DNA of 64,000 nucleotides from Pantoea dispersa (GCF_014155765.1 NZ_SCKT01000001.1:1240001-1304000), one strand, 5' to 3'; positions 38,220-51,334 are shown, counted from the first letter of the stretch. Numbers and translations are program-made. Notes: generated by a model not told the origin, from the sequence alone.

Positions 38220-39032
38220 ATGCTGGAGAAGAAAATCGGGTTTGTCGGCTGCGGCAATATGGCGAAAGCCATCATCAGCGGCCTGGTGAACAGCGGGCAG
38301 ATCGCCCCGGCCAATATCTGGGTGCACGATCGAAAACCCGACACCAACCAGGCGATGGCGCAGCAGTATGGCGTGACGGCGGCAGAAAGCGTCGAGAGTC
38401 TGGCACGTGAAGTGGACATTCTGTTTGGCGCGGTGAAACCCAACGTGATTCTCAAAGTGCTCAAGGATCTGGCCGGCCAGCTGAAGAAAGATGCGCTGGT
38501 GGTGTCGATTGCCGCAGGTGTGACGCTGGATTCGCTGGCGGCGGTGCTCGGTCACGATCGTAAAATCATCCGCGTAATGCCGAATACGCCGTCGCTGGTC
38601 AACGAAGGCATGACCTCTATTACGCCGAACGTGCTGGTAGAACCGCAGGAAGTGGACGAGGTGGTGACCATTTTTGAGAGCTTCGGCAAAGCGGCGGTGG
38701 TGAACGAGTATCTGATTCATGCCGTGGTGGGTGTCAGCGGCTCGGCACCGGCTTACGTGTTTATGTTTATCGAAGCGATGGCAGATGCCGCCGTGCTGGG
38801 CGGCATGCCGCGGGCGCAGGCTTATCAGTTTGCGGCGCAGGCGGTAAAAGGTTCCGCCCAGATGGTGCTGGAGACCGGCAAACACCCTGGCGAACTGAAA
38901 GATATGGTGTGCTCACCGGGCGGCACCACCATTGAAGCGGTGAAGGTGCTGGAAGAGAAAGGCTTCCGCGCTGCGGTGATGGGCGCGATGCAGCAGTGCA
39001 TGGCGAAGTCCGAGGCGCTGAGTAAGCAGTGA
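38220..39032 (+). CDS. proC: Pyrroline-5-carboxylate reductase
   Basis: ProC performs the last step of proline synthesis, reducing pyrroline-5-carboxylate with NADPH. The 270 residues include the Rossmann motif IGFVGCGNMAKAI at the N-terminus, RVMPNTPSLVNEG in the middle and the C-terminal family signature PGELKDMVCSPGGTTIEAV. Length is normal (269 in E. coli). Confidence 0.97.
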   Translation: MLEKKIGFVGCGNMAKAIISGLVNSGQIAPANIWVHDRKPDTNQAMAQQYGVTAAESVESLAREVDILFGAVKPNVILKVLKDLAGQLKKDALVVSIAAGVTLDSLAAVLGHDRKIIRVMPNTPSLVNEGMTSITPNVLVEPQEVDEVVTIFESFGKAAVVNEYLIHAVVGVSGSAPAYVFMFIEAMADAAVLGGMPRAQAYQFAAQAVKGSAQMVLETGKHPGELKDMVCSPGGTTIEAVKVLEEKGFRAAVMGAMQQCMAKSEALSKQ

Positions 39033-39045
39033 TGGTGCGGATTTC

Positions 39046-39081
39046 CCCTCACCCTAACCCTCTCCCGCAGGCGGGAGAGGG
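39046..39081. repeat. Dispersed-type GC-rich repeat after proC
   Basis: CCCTCTCCCGC/GCGGGAGAGGG forms an 11-bp stem with a 2-nt loop, preceded by CCCTCACCCTAA. This arrangement is a widespread intergenic repeat in gamma-proteobacteria. It lies between the convergent proC and Rieske-oxidoreductase genes and can act as a terminator. Confidence 0.65.
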
Positions 39082-39105
39082 GACTGTTGGGTGCGGACTT
39101 GAACC

Positions 39106-40632
39106 TTAACCCTGATACGCTTCAAACAGCGCCAGGCCTTGTTCCAGCGTCATTGGCTGCTGCATCTCATGCACCAGCGCGGCGGTGAGCGTATACATGC
39201 CGGCTGAACACACTGCCGCAATCATGCCCTGCTGGCAGTAAAAAGCGATGAAGCGTTTGTCCTGCAGCGATCCCAGCAGGCGATAATCGTCCCACTCCTC
39301 TGCATGCCCCAGATACTCATAGCGGGTGCCGTAATGCGCAGTCCAGAAGAACGGCACGCGATCGTACATGATGCGTTTGCCCAGCATATTCAGCGCGGCA
39401 ATGCGCCCCTGCTGATGCGCCACGCGATAGTGCTCAATGCGCTGCACGCCACGCGGCGTGAGATAGCTGGCAATATCTCCCGCGACCCAGATGTTTTCAC
39501 TGACCCGCAGCTGACTGTCGGCCAGCAGGCTGCCATCCTTCTGTAAGGGCAGGTCGTGAATAAAATGGGTGGCCGGCACAATGCCGATGGCAAACAGCAC
39601 CTGGCTGGCTGGCACGGTTTTGCCACCTTTGAGCCGCACGCCACTCACTGCGCCTTCGCCGGTCAGCGCTTCCGGTTCACCCTCGACAAATTTCACGCCG
39701 TTGCTGCGGTGCAGCTCATAAAAATGACGGCCAATCTCTTCGCCGAACTGGCTGGCAAACGGCAGCGGATGACGCGCCACCACCGTGACATCAATGTCAC
39801 GGTTTCGCAGCGCACCGGCCACTTCCATACCGATAAAACTGTTGCCGATAATCACCAGCTGCTGCGCCTCATCCACCTGGGAAATCAGCGCATCGGCCTG
39901 GCGCAGTGAACGCAGCAGGTGCACGCCTTCCAGATCCTTGCCCGGGATATCAAGCGGCTGCGGCACGCCGCCGGTCGCGATCAGCAACTGGTCAAACTTC
40001 ACCTGCTGCCCGTCTTTCAGCACCAGCGTCTGCTCCTGCGCCTTCAGCTGCACCACCTCCCCCTGCAGCCACACCACCGGGCCCAGCACATCCTGTTTCA
40101 GCAGCTTTGGTACCTCATCGATGGCCATCTTGCCGGAAGGGACAAATTTACTCAGCGTGGTGCGATCGTAAGGTGCGTCGCTTTCACGCTCGATACGCAC
40201 AATACGGCCGCTAAAGCCTTCATCGCGCAGCGTCCAGATCGCAGCACTGCCCGCCGCGCCAGAGCCGAGAATCACGCACACCGGCGCTTCACCCTGAGCT
40301 ACCGGCGCACTGGCCGGCGACATCGCCTGCGGATTGATCAGCACCTGCCCCTGTTCAATGCGCACCGGATAGCGTTTGAGATTGGCCAGCGCCAGCGGCT
40401 CGCACATTTTGCCATCGCGCAGCTCAAATACCGCCTTATGCCACGGACACACCAGTTTGTCGCCGCACACTGCGCCCTGCTCCAGCGGCGCGCCCGCGTG
40501 CGGACATTTTGCCTGCAGCGCCTGCACGCGGTCGCCGTCGCGAATCAGCACCATATCCGTTTCGCCGACGGTCACTTTAGTGGGTTTACGCTGCGCCAGC
40601 GCCTTGAGTTCCACGACAGATTGATAGCTCAC
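39106..40632 (-). CDS. Rieske-FAD/NAD(P) oxidoreductase (AIF/ferredoxin-reductase type)
   Basis: This 508-residue fusion has an N-terminal Rieske [2Fe-2S] domain (CPHAGAPLE near 43 and CPWHKAVFE near 62, the Cys-His pairs) and a FAD/NAD(P) reductase domain. FAD binding is seen in VILGSGAAGSAAIWTL near 119 and WVAGDIA near 388, NAD binding in VIIGNSFIGMEVAGAL near 260. This matches AIF-like or ferredoxin-reductase-like proteins. No partner dioxygenase or ferredoxin gene is adjacent, so it may act alone in disulfide or quinone reduction; the substrate is unknown. Confidence 0.9.
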   Translation of the reverse strand: MSYQSVVELKALAQRKPTKVTVGETDMVLIRDGDRVQALQAKCPHAGAPLEQGAVCGDKLVCPWHKAVFELRDGKMCEPLALANLKRYPVRIEQGQVLINPQAMSPASAPVAQGEAPVCVILGSGAAGSAAIWTLRDEGFSGRIVRIERESDAPYDRTTLSKFVPSGKMAIDEVPKLLKQDVLGPVVWLQGEVVQLKAQEQTLVLKDGQQVKFDQLLIATGGVPQPLDIPGKDLEGVHLLRSLRQADALISQVDEAQQLVIIGNSFIGMEVAGALRNRDIDVTVVARHPLPFASQFGEEIGRHFYELHRSNGVKFVEGEPEALTGEGAVSGVRLKGGKTVPASQVLFAIGIVPATHFIHDLPLQKDGSLLADSQLRVSENIWVAGDIASYLTPRGVQRIEHYRVAHQQGRIAALNMLGKRIMYDRVPFFWTAHYGTRYEYLGHAEEWDDYRLLGSLQDKRFIAFYCQQGMIAAVCSAGMYTLTAALVHEMQQPMTLEQGLALFEAYQG

Positions 40633-40727
40633 GGTTCGCCTCCTTCGGGGTTATTCGTCTGATACGACAATTCCTTACAAAGAGTAAGTGTGGCAAAGCG
40701 TGAGGATTTAGCAGGAGAAACAAAGCG

Positions 40728-40761
40728 AAACGGCGGTTAACTGACTGTTAAACCGCCGTTT
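40728..40761 (-). terminator. lpxO terminator
   Basis: AAACGGCGGTT/AACCGCCGTTT (11 bp, 12-nt loop) lies 18 nt past the lpxO stop; its A- and T-ended stem suits intrinsic termination. Confidence 0.75.
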
Positions 40762-40778
40762 TAAGCGGCACGAAAGGA

Positions 40779-41690
40779 TCAGAAGAAGACGCTGGGCACG
40801 ATGATCAGCGCGAAAATCGCCACAATCAGTCCATGTTTGACCCAGTAATACAACCGGCGATTGCGTTTCTTCAGGTTCTGACCGGCATCGCGCAGCGCAT
40901 AAACGTATTTGAAGATGCGGTTGAGGAAGCCGGTACGATCGTTTTCGTCGTTGGGCGATGCCGCTGCTGACATTAACGTCGAGCCCACCCAGTGATTGAC
41001 CGCCTGCGCCCAGCGCCATTTCATTGGCCGCTCGATATCGCAAAACAGGATGATACGCGTCTGCTCGCTTTCATTCTGCGCCCAGTGCACGTAAGTTTCG
41101 TCGAAGATCACCGCCTGACCGTCGCGCCAGCTGTGGCGCTGACGATCCACTTCAATAAAGCAGCGATCGTCGTTCGGCGTTTGCAGCCCGAGGTGATAGC
41201 GCACCGAACCGGCATAAGGATCGCGGTGTTTGCCCAGATGGCTGCCCGGCGGCAGTTCAGCAAACATGGCCGCTTTAACGCCGGGAATGTTGCTCACCAG
41301 TTCGGTGGTTACCGGACAGAGTTCGCGCGCTGACGGATGTGCATCGCTATACCATTTTAAATAGAAACGCTTCCAGCCACGCTTGAAGAAGGTATTAAAT
41401 CCGGCATCGTTATGCGTCTGCGCCGCTTTAATGTGATCCTGCAGGCGAATGGCTTCATCGCGAATCACCTGCCAGTTATCGGTCAGCTGACGCAGCTCAG
41501 GAAAATCCTCAACCGGAAAATAGGGCTGTTTAGCCGGCAGTCGCGACAGCCCGGTCATAAACATATTGATCGGCGCCATAAAAGTGGAGTGATCAAATAA
41601 CTGACGGGAAAACTTTTGCTTTTCCACGCCGCGTGAGTGAGCGTAAAGCACACTAATAATAAATACACCAATAATGATCGCAGCGACCAT
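40779..41690 (-). CDS. lpxO: Lipid A 2-hydroxylase LpxO
   Basis: LpxO is an Fe(II)/2-oxoglutarate dioxygenase of the aspartyl/asparaginyl hydroxylase family that adds a 2-OH group to a secondary acyl chain of lipid A. The 303-residue protein has membrane segments at both ends (about 2-16 and 282-302). Its catalytic domain holds iron ligands HRD near residue 157 and a distal His in VHWAQN near 203, with an Arg after it for 2-oxoglutarate. AGGAAC lies before the ATG. E. coli K-12 lacks it; Salmonella and Erwiniaceae have it. Confidence 0.93.
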   Translation of the reverse strand: MVAAIIIGVFIISVLYAHSRGVEKQKFSRQLFDHSTFMAPINMFMTGLSRLPAKQPYFPVEDFPELRQLTDNWQVIRDEAIRLQDHIKAAQTHNDAGFNTFFKRGWKRFYLKWYSDAHPSARELCPVTTELVSNIPGVKAAMFAELPPGSHLGKHRDPYAGSVRYHLGLQTPNDDRCFIEVDRQRHSWRDGQAVIFDETYVHWAQNESEQTRIILFCDIERPMKWRWAQAVNHWVGSTLMSAAASPNDENDRTGFLNRIFKYVYALRDAGQNLKKRNRRLYYWVKHGLIVAIFALIIVPSVFF

Positions 41691-41860
41691 ACAACAGGTT
41701 CCTTATGTTGCACGTAAAGCCGCTCTGGCCACGGTTAAGCGTCAGAGAGACTGGATGGGGAGAAATGGAATTTTATGTAAGGATTTTGTAAAGTTTTGGC
41801 AACGCGTGCCGTTTATGACAGAAAAAATACCTCGCGCGTTAACCCTGCGAGTGCGGACAC

Positions 41861-41882
41861 AAAAAAGCGGCCCGCAGGCCGC
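41861..41882 (-). terminator. psiF terminator
   Basis: On the minus strand a GCGGCC/GGCCGC stem with a 4-nt loop is followed by six T residues, 8 nt past the psiF stop. Confidence 0.88.
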
Positions 41883-41889
41883 CAGAGGT

Positions 41890-42195
41890 TTAAGCACTCT
41901 TCTTCAGACAGTTGCTCATAAAGGTTTTACGCGCATCGCCGCTGAGTTTTTTCTCTCCTGCTTCGCTATTACAGCTTTTCATTTTCATCTGCTGCGGCGT
42001 CATATTGCCCATTTTGCTGTCTTTCTTCAGGCATTCGCTCATAAAGCTTTTACGCGCATCGCCTTTCAGATTTTGCGCGCCTGCATGCTGATTACACAGC
42101 GTCATTTTTTCCTGCTGCGCGGTTTTCTCCGCCGCGCCCGCACCGCCAGCCAGCAGCAGGCCTGCTGCCATTATTGCCACAAGACACGATTTCAT
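41890..42195 (-). CDS. psiF: Phosphate-starvation-inducible protein PsiF
   Basis: This is a 101-residue secreted protein with a signal peptide (ending GAGAAE) and two tandem PsiF repeats of about 33 residues, each with paired cysteines (KMTLCNQHAGAQNLKGDARKS and KMKSCNSEAGEKKLSGDARKT). The ATG at 42195 is chosen for the signal peptide. In E. coli psiF follows phoA and is under Pho control; here phoA is missing and I saw no good Pho box upstream. Function is unknown. Confidence 0.93.
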   Translation of the reverse strand: MKSCLVAIMAAGLLLAGGAGAAEKTAQQEKMTLCNQHAGAQNLKGDARKSFMSECLKKDSKMGNMTPQQMKMKSCNSEAGEKKLSGDARKTFMSNCLKKSA

Positions 42196-42280
42196 TGCCG
42201 GTTTCTCCGTGTGATTATTGCCTGTTAAGCATGGCACGGAATAAGCAAAGCGGAAAAAAATCTATGCGCGTACGGCGGGA

Positions 42281-42535
42281 TTATTCGCGCGGGTGGTTGA
42301 GTAACTTTTCGACGTAATTGCGCAGCATCAGCGCGTCCGGATTTTCCTGCACGGAAGCGGCGGGCGGCATCGCGCGATCAATACCCGCCGCGATGTCGCT
42401 AACCTGGGCGGCATCCAGTCTGCGCAGCATGGCGGTGAGCACGATTTCCAGCGCCTCAACCTGGACCACTAATTCTTTAGACTCTTCTTCTTTTTCTGCC
42501 AGCTTGAGCAGGAGTTCCGCAATCAGGTTTTTCAT
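42281..42535 (-). CDS. iraP: Anti-adaptor protein IraP
   Basis: IraP binds the adaptor RssB and stops delivery of RpoS to ClpXP, raising RpoS during phosphate starvation. The 84-residue protein opens [21 protein letters not shown], nearly as in E. coli (86), with the same N-terminal coiled coil and a [14 protein letters not shown] end. It keeps its place beside psiF, but phoA, which separates them in E. coli, is absent. Two LacI-type operator-like palindromes lie upstream. Confidence 0.93.
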   Translation of the reverse strand: MKNLIAELLLKLAEKEEESKELVVQVEALEIVLTAMLRRLDAAQVSDIAAGIDRAMPPAASVQENPDALMLRNYVEKLLNHPRE

Positions 42536-42670
42536 GCGATGGACTCAGTCAGAATGGGAAAACAAAAATTAGCATTGGCAGGATTAAAACAACAAGAATT
42601 TTTGCCGGCCAGAGGAAAAATAATGGTTAGCCGAAGCGTAAAAAAAGTGGCTGAAATTCAATATATAACG

Positions 42671-42716
42671 GCGAAACGTTTCACTGACAAAATACGCCGC
42701 AGATAAAACGTTTCGC
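42671..42716. promoter_or_regulatory. Paired LacI-type operators upstream of iraP
   Basis: GCGAAACGTTTC (42671-42682) and AAACGTTTCGC (42706-42716) each contain the AAACGTTT core with central CG typical of LacI/PurR/RbsR family operators. Their centres are 32 bp apart, about three helical turns. Together they form an inverted repeat. They lie about 140-180 bp before the iraP start. Confidence 0.45.
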
Positions 42717-42747
42717 ATCGCTGCATTAATTATGCACTGGTGCTAAA

Positions 42748-42897
42748 TTAACGCGGTCCCTGATACCCATGGCCGGGACCGCCACCGCCAGGACCACCCC
42801 AACCTCCTCCTCCTCCGCCGCCCGGCGGCGGAAAAAGACAACCGCTTAACGCGGACACCAGCGCCACAACGGCAGCGAGCTTAACGATACGGATCAT
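42748..42897 (-). CDS. Small glycine-rich lipoprotein
   Basis: This is a 49-residue protein: a lipoprotein signal MIRIVKLAAVVALVSALSG with Cys20, then a short mature part built almost only of Gly, Pro and Trp. GAGGT precedes the ATG at 42897, which is why it is preferred to a start 90 nt upstream. Similar tiny Gly/Pro-rich lipoproteins occur in Enterobacterales without known function. It lies upstream of iraP in the same direction, 212 bp apart. Confidence 0.72.
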   Translation of the reverse strand: MIRIVKLAAVVALVSALSGCLFPPPGGGGGGGWGGPGGGGPGHGYQGPR

Positions 42898-47516
<4,619 letters not shown>

Positions 47517-47909
47517 GAGCGCAGATGTCAGAAAAAATGAAACGAGGGTTCAGTCTAACAACCTCGTAACATTACCGGACGGCAAAACATGGCATGAGGA
47601 TGAAAACGCAGTTTTTCGCTGCCGGGCGTGATTATGCTCACAGCAAATAGGGCGATGCCTCACTTTTGTAGTGTCTTTATGTGCGGTTACCTGGCCTAAG
47701 GCCCGATAAGCGCATCGCGAAAGACGGCAAACGTGAAAAAATATGACGATTCGTTACTGACAATATTCCACACCGCATCTATGTTTAAAAAATCACCAGT
47801 CATCACTGGCGAGGCGCTGCCCGTCCTGGACAGTCCGCATGCTTAATTCAGGTTTTCAGTTGCTGCCCGTCGTGGGTGGCAGGCTTCGTTGTCTCTGCGG
47901 AGGTCGGCT
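47517..47909. other. Intergenic region mdtG-like / ymgB-like
   Basis: This is 393 bp between divergent genes. A 38-codon frame from 47515 has a GGAG before it but overlaps the mdtG-like start on the other strand and has no recognisable family. A hairpin with ACGAGG/CCTCGT arms lies near 47541-47568. Nothing else was identified. Confidence 0.5.
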
Positions 47910-48161
47910 ATGAGAACGCACCATGACAGCGCCAGTCGGGCGATTACCGACTATTTCAACAGCCCCGCCTGGCACGCGCCGCACGAGAGCGATTTGCTGG
48001 CCGCCATCATGCGCGAGCTGATGGATGATGGCCAGCCCGCCACCAATAAAGCGGTGATTGCCCGCGTGATTACCCGGCTGGAAGTGGAAGGCGATGAACA
48101 GCGCCTGCAGAGTTACCGCAACCTGCTGGCGCAGCTGTTAGAAGCAGGGCCGCAAAAATAG
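47910..48161 (+). CDS. YmgB/AriR-family small regulator
   Basis: This is an 83-residue helical protein. SRAITDYFNSPAW, then LLAAIMRELMDDGQPATNKAVIARVITRLE, resembles the YmgB/AriR/YcgZ connector family, whose members influence biofilm, acid resistance and Rcs phosphorelay output through RcsB. GGAGGT lies 7 nt before the ATG at 47910, which decides the start. The family match is from pattern memory and is moderate. Confidence 0.7.
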   Translation: MRTHHDSASRAITDYFNSPAWHAPHESDLLAAIMRELMDDGQPATNKAVIARVITRLEVEGDEQRLQSYRNLLAQLLEAGPQK

Positions 48162-48173
48162 CAGCCCCGGAGA

Positions 48174-48491
48174 TTATTTCACCACCCGCAGCTGGTCGGC
48201 TTCGCTGACCACTGCTTTACCGCTCTGACGCTGATACAGGCACAGTTCCCGCCCCAGCTGATTTTTCATGTGCTTTTGCGGATAGCGGCCTTCGAGCAAC
48301 AGCGCATCGTAGCCAACGCTGTCGTCGTACATGATCGGCTTGCCCACCACTTTCACCGCTTTCAGACCGCTGGCCTGCACACACGCCTGCTGCAGGTTTT
48401 TATCGTGTTGCTGCCATGCCGCCTCGCTTGAGGCCTGCGCCAGCGGGCTGAGCAGCAGCGTCAAACACAGCGTTCGGGTCAGGTATTTCAT
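48174..48491 (-). CDS. Secreted protein of unknown function
   Basis: This 105-residue protein has a signal peptide (MKYLTRTLCLTLLLSPLAQA). The mature part has two cysteines (near 38 and 85) and segments KAVKVVGKPIMYDDSVGYDALLLEG and LCLYQRQSGKAVVSEA. I do not recognise the family. AGGAG before the ATG at 48491 is preferred to the in-frame ATG two codons earlier. It is convergent with the ymgB-like gene, 12 nt away. Confidence 0.75.
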   Translation of the reverse strand: MKYLTRTLCLTLLLSPLAQASSEAAWQQHDKNLQQACVQASGLKAVKVVGKPIMYDDSVGYDALLLEGRYPQKHMKNQLGRELCLYQRQSGKAVVSEADQLRVVK

Positions 48492-48604
48492 CGTCACTCC
48501 TGTAAGGTCAGTCTGTTATTGCTGCCTGTACGCCTGGCGTCGCAGTGCCGCGATTCATCGCGCGCTATGGCAGGGACAATATGGCGCAGCAGGCAGGTTA
48601 TAGC

Positions 48605-48630
48605 GAAAAAAATTCCCGCCGTAGCGGGAA
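48605..48630 (-). terminator. Terminator of the I78-type inhibitor gene
   Basis: On the minus strand TTCCCGC/GCGGGAA with a 4-nt loop is followed by a run of seven T residues. It lies about 110 nt past the stop of the inhibitor gene. Confidence 0.85.
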
Positions 48631-48741
48631 GAAACAAGACGAGCATTGCATATTCGAGAGTGACGAGGAAATCTCCGTAATGCGCAGTTATCCTCGCCCG
48701 CCGCCGTGACAGCCCGATGACAATGCCGTGTCCGTTTGGTG

Positions 48742-49041
48742 TTACCCGCAGTAAACCCGGGAAATTTTCCCGTTCTGATCGCCGAGGAAATTCAGGCGGC
48801 GCAGATTGAAGTCCATGGTGGCGGCACCGTTCCACGGAATAGCGCGCACCGGTACGGCAAAGCGCTGGGTATCAAGCGCGCTCAGCGGCTGACCGAGGTA
48901 ATTCTGATACTGCGAGGCACCGCACTGGTCGGTTTCCGGATCGTGGCTGATGGCGTGACTGCTGTCAGTTTTACTGGCTGACTGACAGGCCGTTAAGGCG
49001 AGCATCGCCGTCAGCAGCAGCGCTTTTCCATAATGGTTCAC
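48742..49041 (-). CDS. I78-family peptidase inhibitor lipoprotein
   Basis: This 99-residue lipoprotein has lipobox ALTAC (Cys near 19) and a C-terminal domain DQCGASQYQNYLGQPLSAL ... RAIPWNGAATMDFNLRRLNF, which is the I78 (potato-inhibitor-like) pattern, with a Cys pair. Such proteins may block serine proteases in the periplasm. The GTG at 49041 is chosen since AGGAGGAG lies 6 nt upstream and a lipoprotein signal follows; a longer ATG frame adds 41 non-signal residues. Confidence 0.83.
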   Translation of the reverse strand: MNHYGKALLLTAMLALTACQSASKTDSSHAISHDPETDQCGASQYQNYLGQPLSALDTQRFAVPVRAIPWNGAATMDFNLRRLNFLGDQNGKISRVYCG

Positions 49042-49244
49042 AATTTTCTCCTCCTGGATAATGAACAAGCGGGTTCCTGAGAGTAACAAAGCGTGCCGCC
49101 GATGCGAAAATTTTTCCAGCAGACTGGTCGCATTGCGTGACAAAAGGCGCGATTTTCTGCTCACATTTTCGGATTAATCGCACGCTGTGTCTAAAAATCA
49201 CCCGGCCAGACGCTACAATTATCTAAGACTTTTCTGAGGAGATA

Positions 49245-49313
49245 ATGATGGAACTGGCTATTTTTATCGGCTTCGCCATCGTGATGACCTTCGTGGCCGT
49301 CCGGGTGCGTTAA
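49245..49313 (+). CDS. 22-residue hydrophobic small protein
   Basis: GAGGAG lies 3-6 nt before two adjacent ATG codons (49245, 49248). The frame encodes MMELAIFIGFAIV, then MTFVAVRVR and a stop, i.e. a single membrane helix with a basic C-end. A TACAAT box (49213-49218) upstream could be its -10. I know no family match; the strong RBS and membrane-like composition are the evidence. It is likely to be missed by automatic annotation. Confidence 0.55.
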   Translation: MMELAIFIGFAIVMTFVAVRVR

Positions 49314-49573
49314 GCCTCGTTAATTTTCTCTCTGCCGTTGTGCACCAAACGGTGCCAGCGGCATCCTCCGCGCCAGATAAGTGATTCGGTTCCCTCTCCG
49401 CCTGCTCGCCAGATGAAAGCGCAAGCCATCATGCCGCGCATCGCCTGCGATGAGGCGGTCAGTTAGCGCCGCGATTGTGACGTATCTGAACCGGCGAAAA
49501 TCTCCGCAAACGCACCTCGACAGCACCGATCGCCGTTGCTACTATGCGTCTTCCTCTGCCCGCTGAGTCGCCT

Positions 49574-50221
49574 ATGGACACCCAATCCGACAAAGTTACG
49601 TTGACCCTGTTTTACGTGGGTAGCTTTGTGGTTTATTACCTCGTGACCATGCTGATTACGCTGTTTCCCAATTACGGGACGCTGCGCAATAACGGCTTGC
49701 TGGTGCCAGTGCTGTGCCTGTTTGAATTTGCCGTGATCTATCCCCTGTACCGTTTCTACTGCCAGCGCCGCAGCGACATTCCCCTGGGCTTTCTGCGTCC
49801 CGGCCAGGCACTGCTGTTTATCGGCGCGCTGTTTGTACTGATGGTGGCGCAGACGCAGTTCCTGCAGCCGGAAGGCTGGCTGATTGAACAGAGCCAGCAG
49901 GGACGCAGCTCAATGCTGATTCTGCTGCTCACCGCCGTGCTGCTGGCGCCGGTGTTTGAAGAGGTGCTGTTCCGCGGCTTTCTGCTGCAGGCGTTTTTGC
50001 TGTGGGCGCCCAAAAGCCGTTTTGCCTGCATGTTGCTCACTTCGCTGCTGTTCGCCGCGTTACACACGCAGTACGTGCACTGGGAAACCATCGTTGCGCT
50101 GACGCTGTTCTCGCTTCTGCTGTGCTACGCGCGTCTGCGCAGCAACAGCCTGGCGCTGCCGATTTTTCTGCATACGCTGAATAACCTGATCGCCATCCTG
50201 CCCGCCTGGTTCTACGCCTGA
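49574..50221 (+). CDS. CPBP-family intramembrane metalloprotease
   Basis: This is a 215-residue membrane protein with about six to seven helices and the CPBP (CAAX protease/Abi) motifs: EEVLFRGF (Glu-Glu-x3-Arg), FAALHTQY (His) and FLHTLNN (His-x3-Asn). Bacterial members process or cleave membrane proteins, or serve in bacteriocin immunity; no bacteriocin genes are near. The ATG at 49574 is used because the earlier ATG (49544) lies within a TACTAT -10-like box. No strong RBS is visible. Confidence 0.86.
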   Translation: MDTQSDKVTLTLFYVGSFVVYYLVTMLITLFPNYGTLRNNGLLVPVLCLFEFAVIYPLYRFYCQRRSDIPLGFLRPGQALLFIGALFVLMVAQTQFLQPEGWLIEQSQQGRSSMLILLLTAVLLAPVFEEVLFRGFLLQAFLLWAPKSRFACMLLTSLLFAALHTQYVHWETIVALTLFSLLLCYARLRSNSLALPIFLHTLNNLIAILPAWFYA

Positions 50222-50314
50222 TCCCCCTCACTGTTTGCTAACGATGCCATTAATTTCCCTGCATTTTCAGGTACTATCGCTTTTTAGCCTGCAGGAATGA
50301 TGGTCGAAGCGCTG

Positions 50315-51334
50315 ATGATTACTATGCTGGATGTGGCCCGCAAAGCGGGCGTTTCTAAAGCCACCGTGTCGCGCGTGCTGGCGGGCAACCGCTATGTCAG
50401 CAAATCCACGCAGCAAAAAGTGTTTCAGGCGATAGAGGAAACCGGCTACCGCCCGAATCTGCTGGCGCGCAGTCTGGCGACGCAAAAATCGCAGAATATC
50501 GGCCTGATCGTCACCCATTCGCTGTTTAACGGCCCCTATTTCAGCGAGCTGCTGTACCAGACGGCCACGCTGACCAATAACTATGGCCGCCAGCTGATCC
50601 TCGCCGATGGCAAAACCAGCGCTGACGATGAGCGCGCGGCAATCGAGTTTCTGCTCGATCTGCGCTGCGACGCCATCATTATCTACCCGCGTTTTCTCGA
50701 CACCGCCGCGCTGGAAGCGATCATCGACCAGCACGATATCCCGATCATGGTGGTTAATCGCCGTCTGACGCAGCACGCGGCGAACTGCGTCTGGGCTTCG
50801 CACCAGCAAAATACCCGTGATGCGGTGAATTACCTGATTGCGCGCGGTCACCATGACATCGCGTTTATCACCGGACTGGCGGGATCGCCCACCGCCGACG
50901 CGCGTCTGGCTGGCTATCAGCAGGCGCTGGCCGATCATCAGCTGCCGTATGAAGCGGCGCGCGTACTGCCGGGCGCGTGGACGCCGGAGAGTGGTCAGGC
51001 AGCGGCACGCCAGCTGCTGAGTGCCGGCGTACCGTTCAGCGCGCTGATGGCAAGCAATGACGATATGGCGATTGGTGCCGCGCTGGCGCTGAATGCGGCG
51101 GGCAAACGGCTGCCGCAGGATGTATCGCTGATGGGCTTTGATGATATTCGCATGGCCGAATTTTTCCTGCCGCCGCTCACGACGGTTCACGTGCCGGTGG
51201 CGGAGATGATTCAGCACACGCTGGCGCAGCTGGTGGCGATGCTGGAGGGCGAAGCGATTGCGCCCCTGCCGCCCTTCAGCGGACGGCTGATTGAGCGCGC
51301 CTCCGTGGCAGATGGACCATTTCGCCGCTCATAA
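50315..51334 (+). CDS. LacI-family repressor, AscG-like
   Basis: This is a 339-residue regulator. The N-terminal MITMLDVARKAGVSKATVSRVLAGNRYVS headpiece and the effector domain (FSELLYQTATL, DLRCDAIIIYPRF, VASNDDMAIGA-like) closely follow E. coli AscG, the repressor of beta-glucoside genes. A PTS and 6-phospho-beta-glucosidase operon lies at 53800-57282, and its promoter contains an almost exact AscG-type operator. Starts at 50297/50300 are possible; 50315 matches AscG. Its stop overlaps the convergent LysR gene by 6 nt. Confidence 0.85.
   Translation: MITMLDVARKAGVSKATVSRVLAGNRYVSKSTQQKVFQAIEETGYRPNLLARSLATQKSQNIGLIVTHSLFNGPYFSELLYQTATLTNNYGRQLILADGKTSADDERAAIEFLLDLRCDAIIIYPRFLDTAALEAIIDQHDIPIMVVNRRLTQHAANCVWASHQQNTRDAVNYLIARGHHDIAFITGLAGSPTADARLAGYQQALADHQLPYEAARVLPGAWTPESGQAAARQLLSAGVPFSALMASNDDMAIGAALALNAAGKRLPQDVSLMGFDDIRMAEFFLPPLTTVHVPVAEMIQHTLAQLVAMLEGEAIAPLPPFSGRLIERASVADGPFRRS

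Noticed and set aside
42196-42280. Pho box before psiF
   Set aside because: No pair of CTGTCAT-like units at 11-bp spacing is visible in the 85-bp gap.
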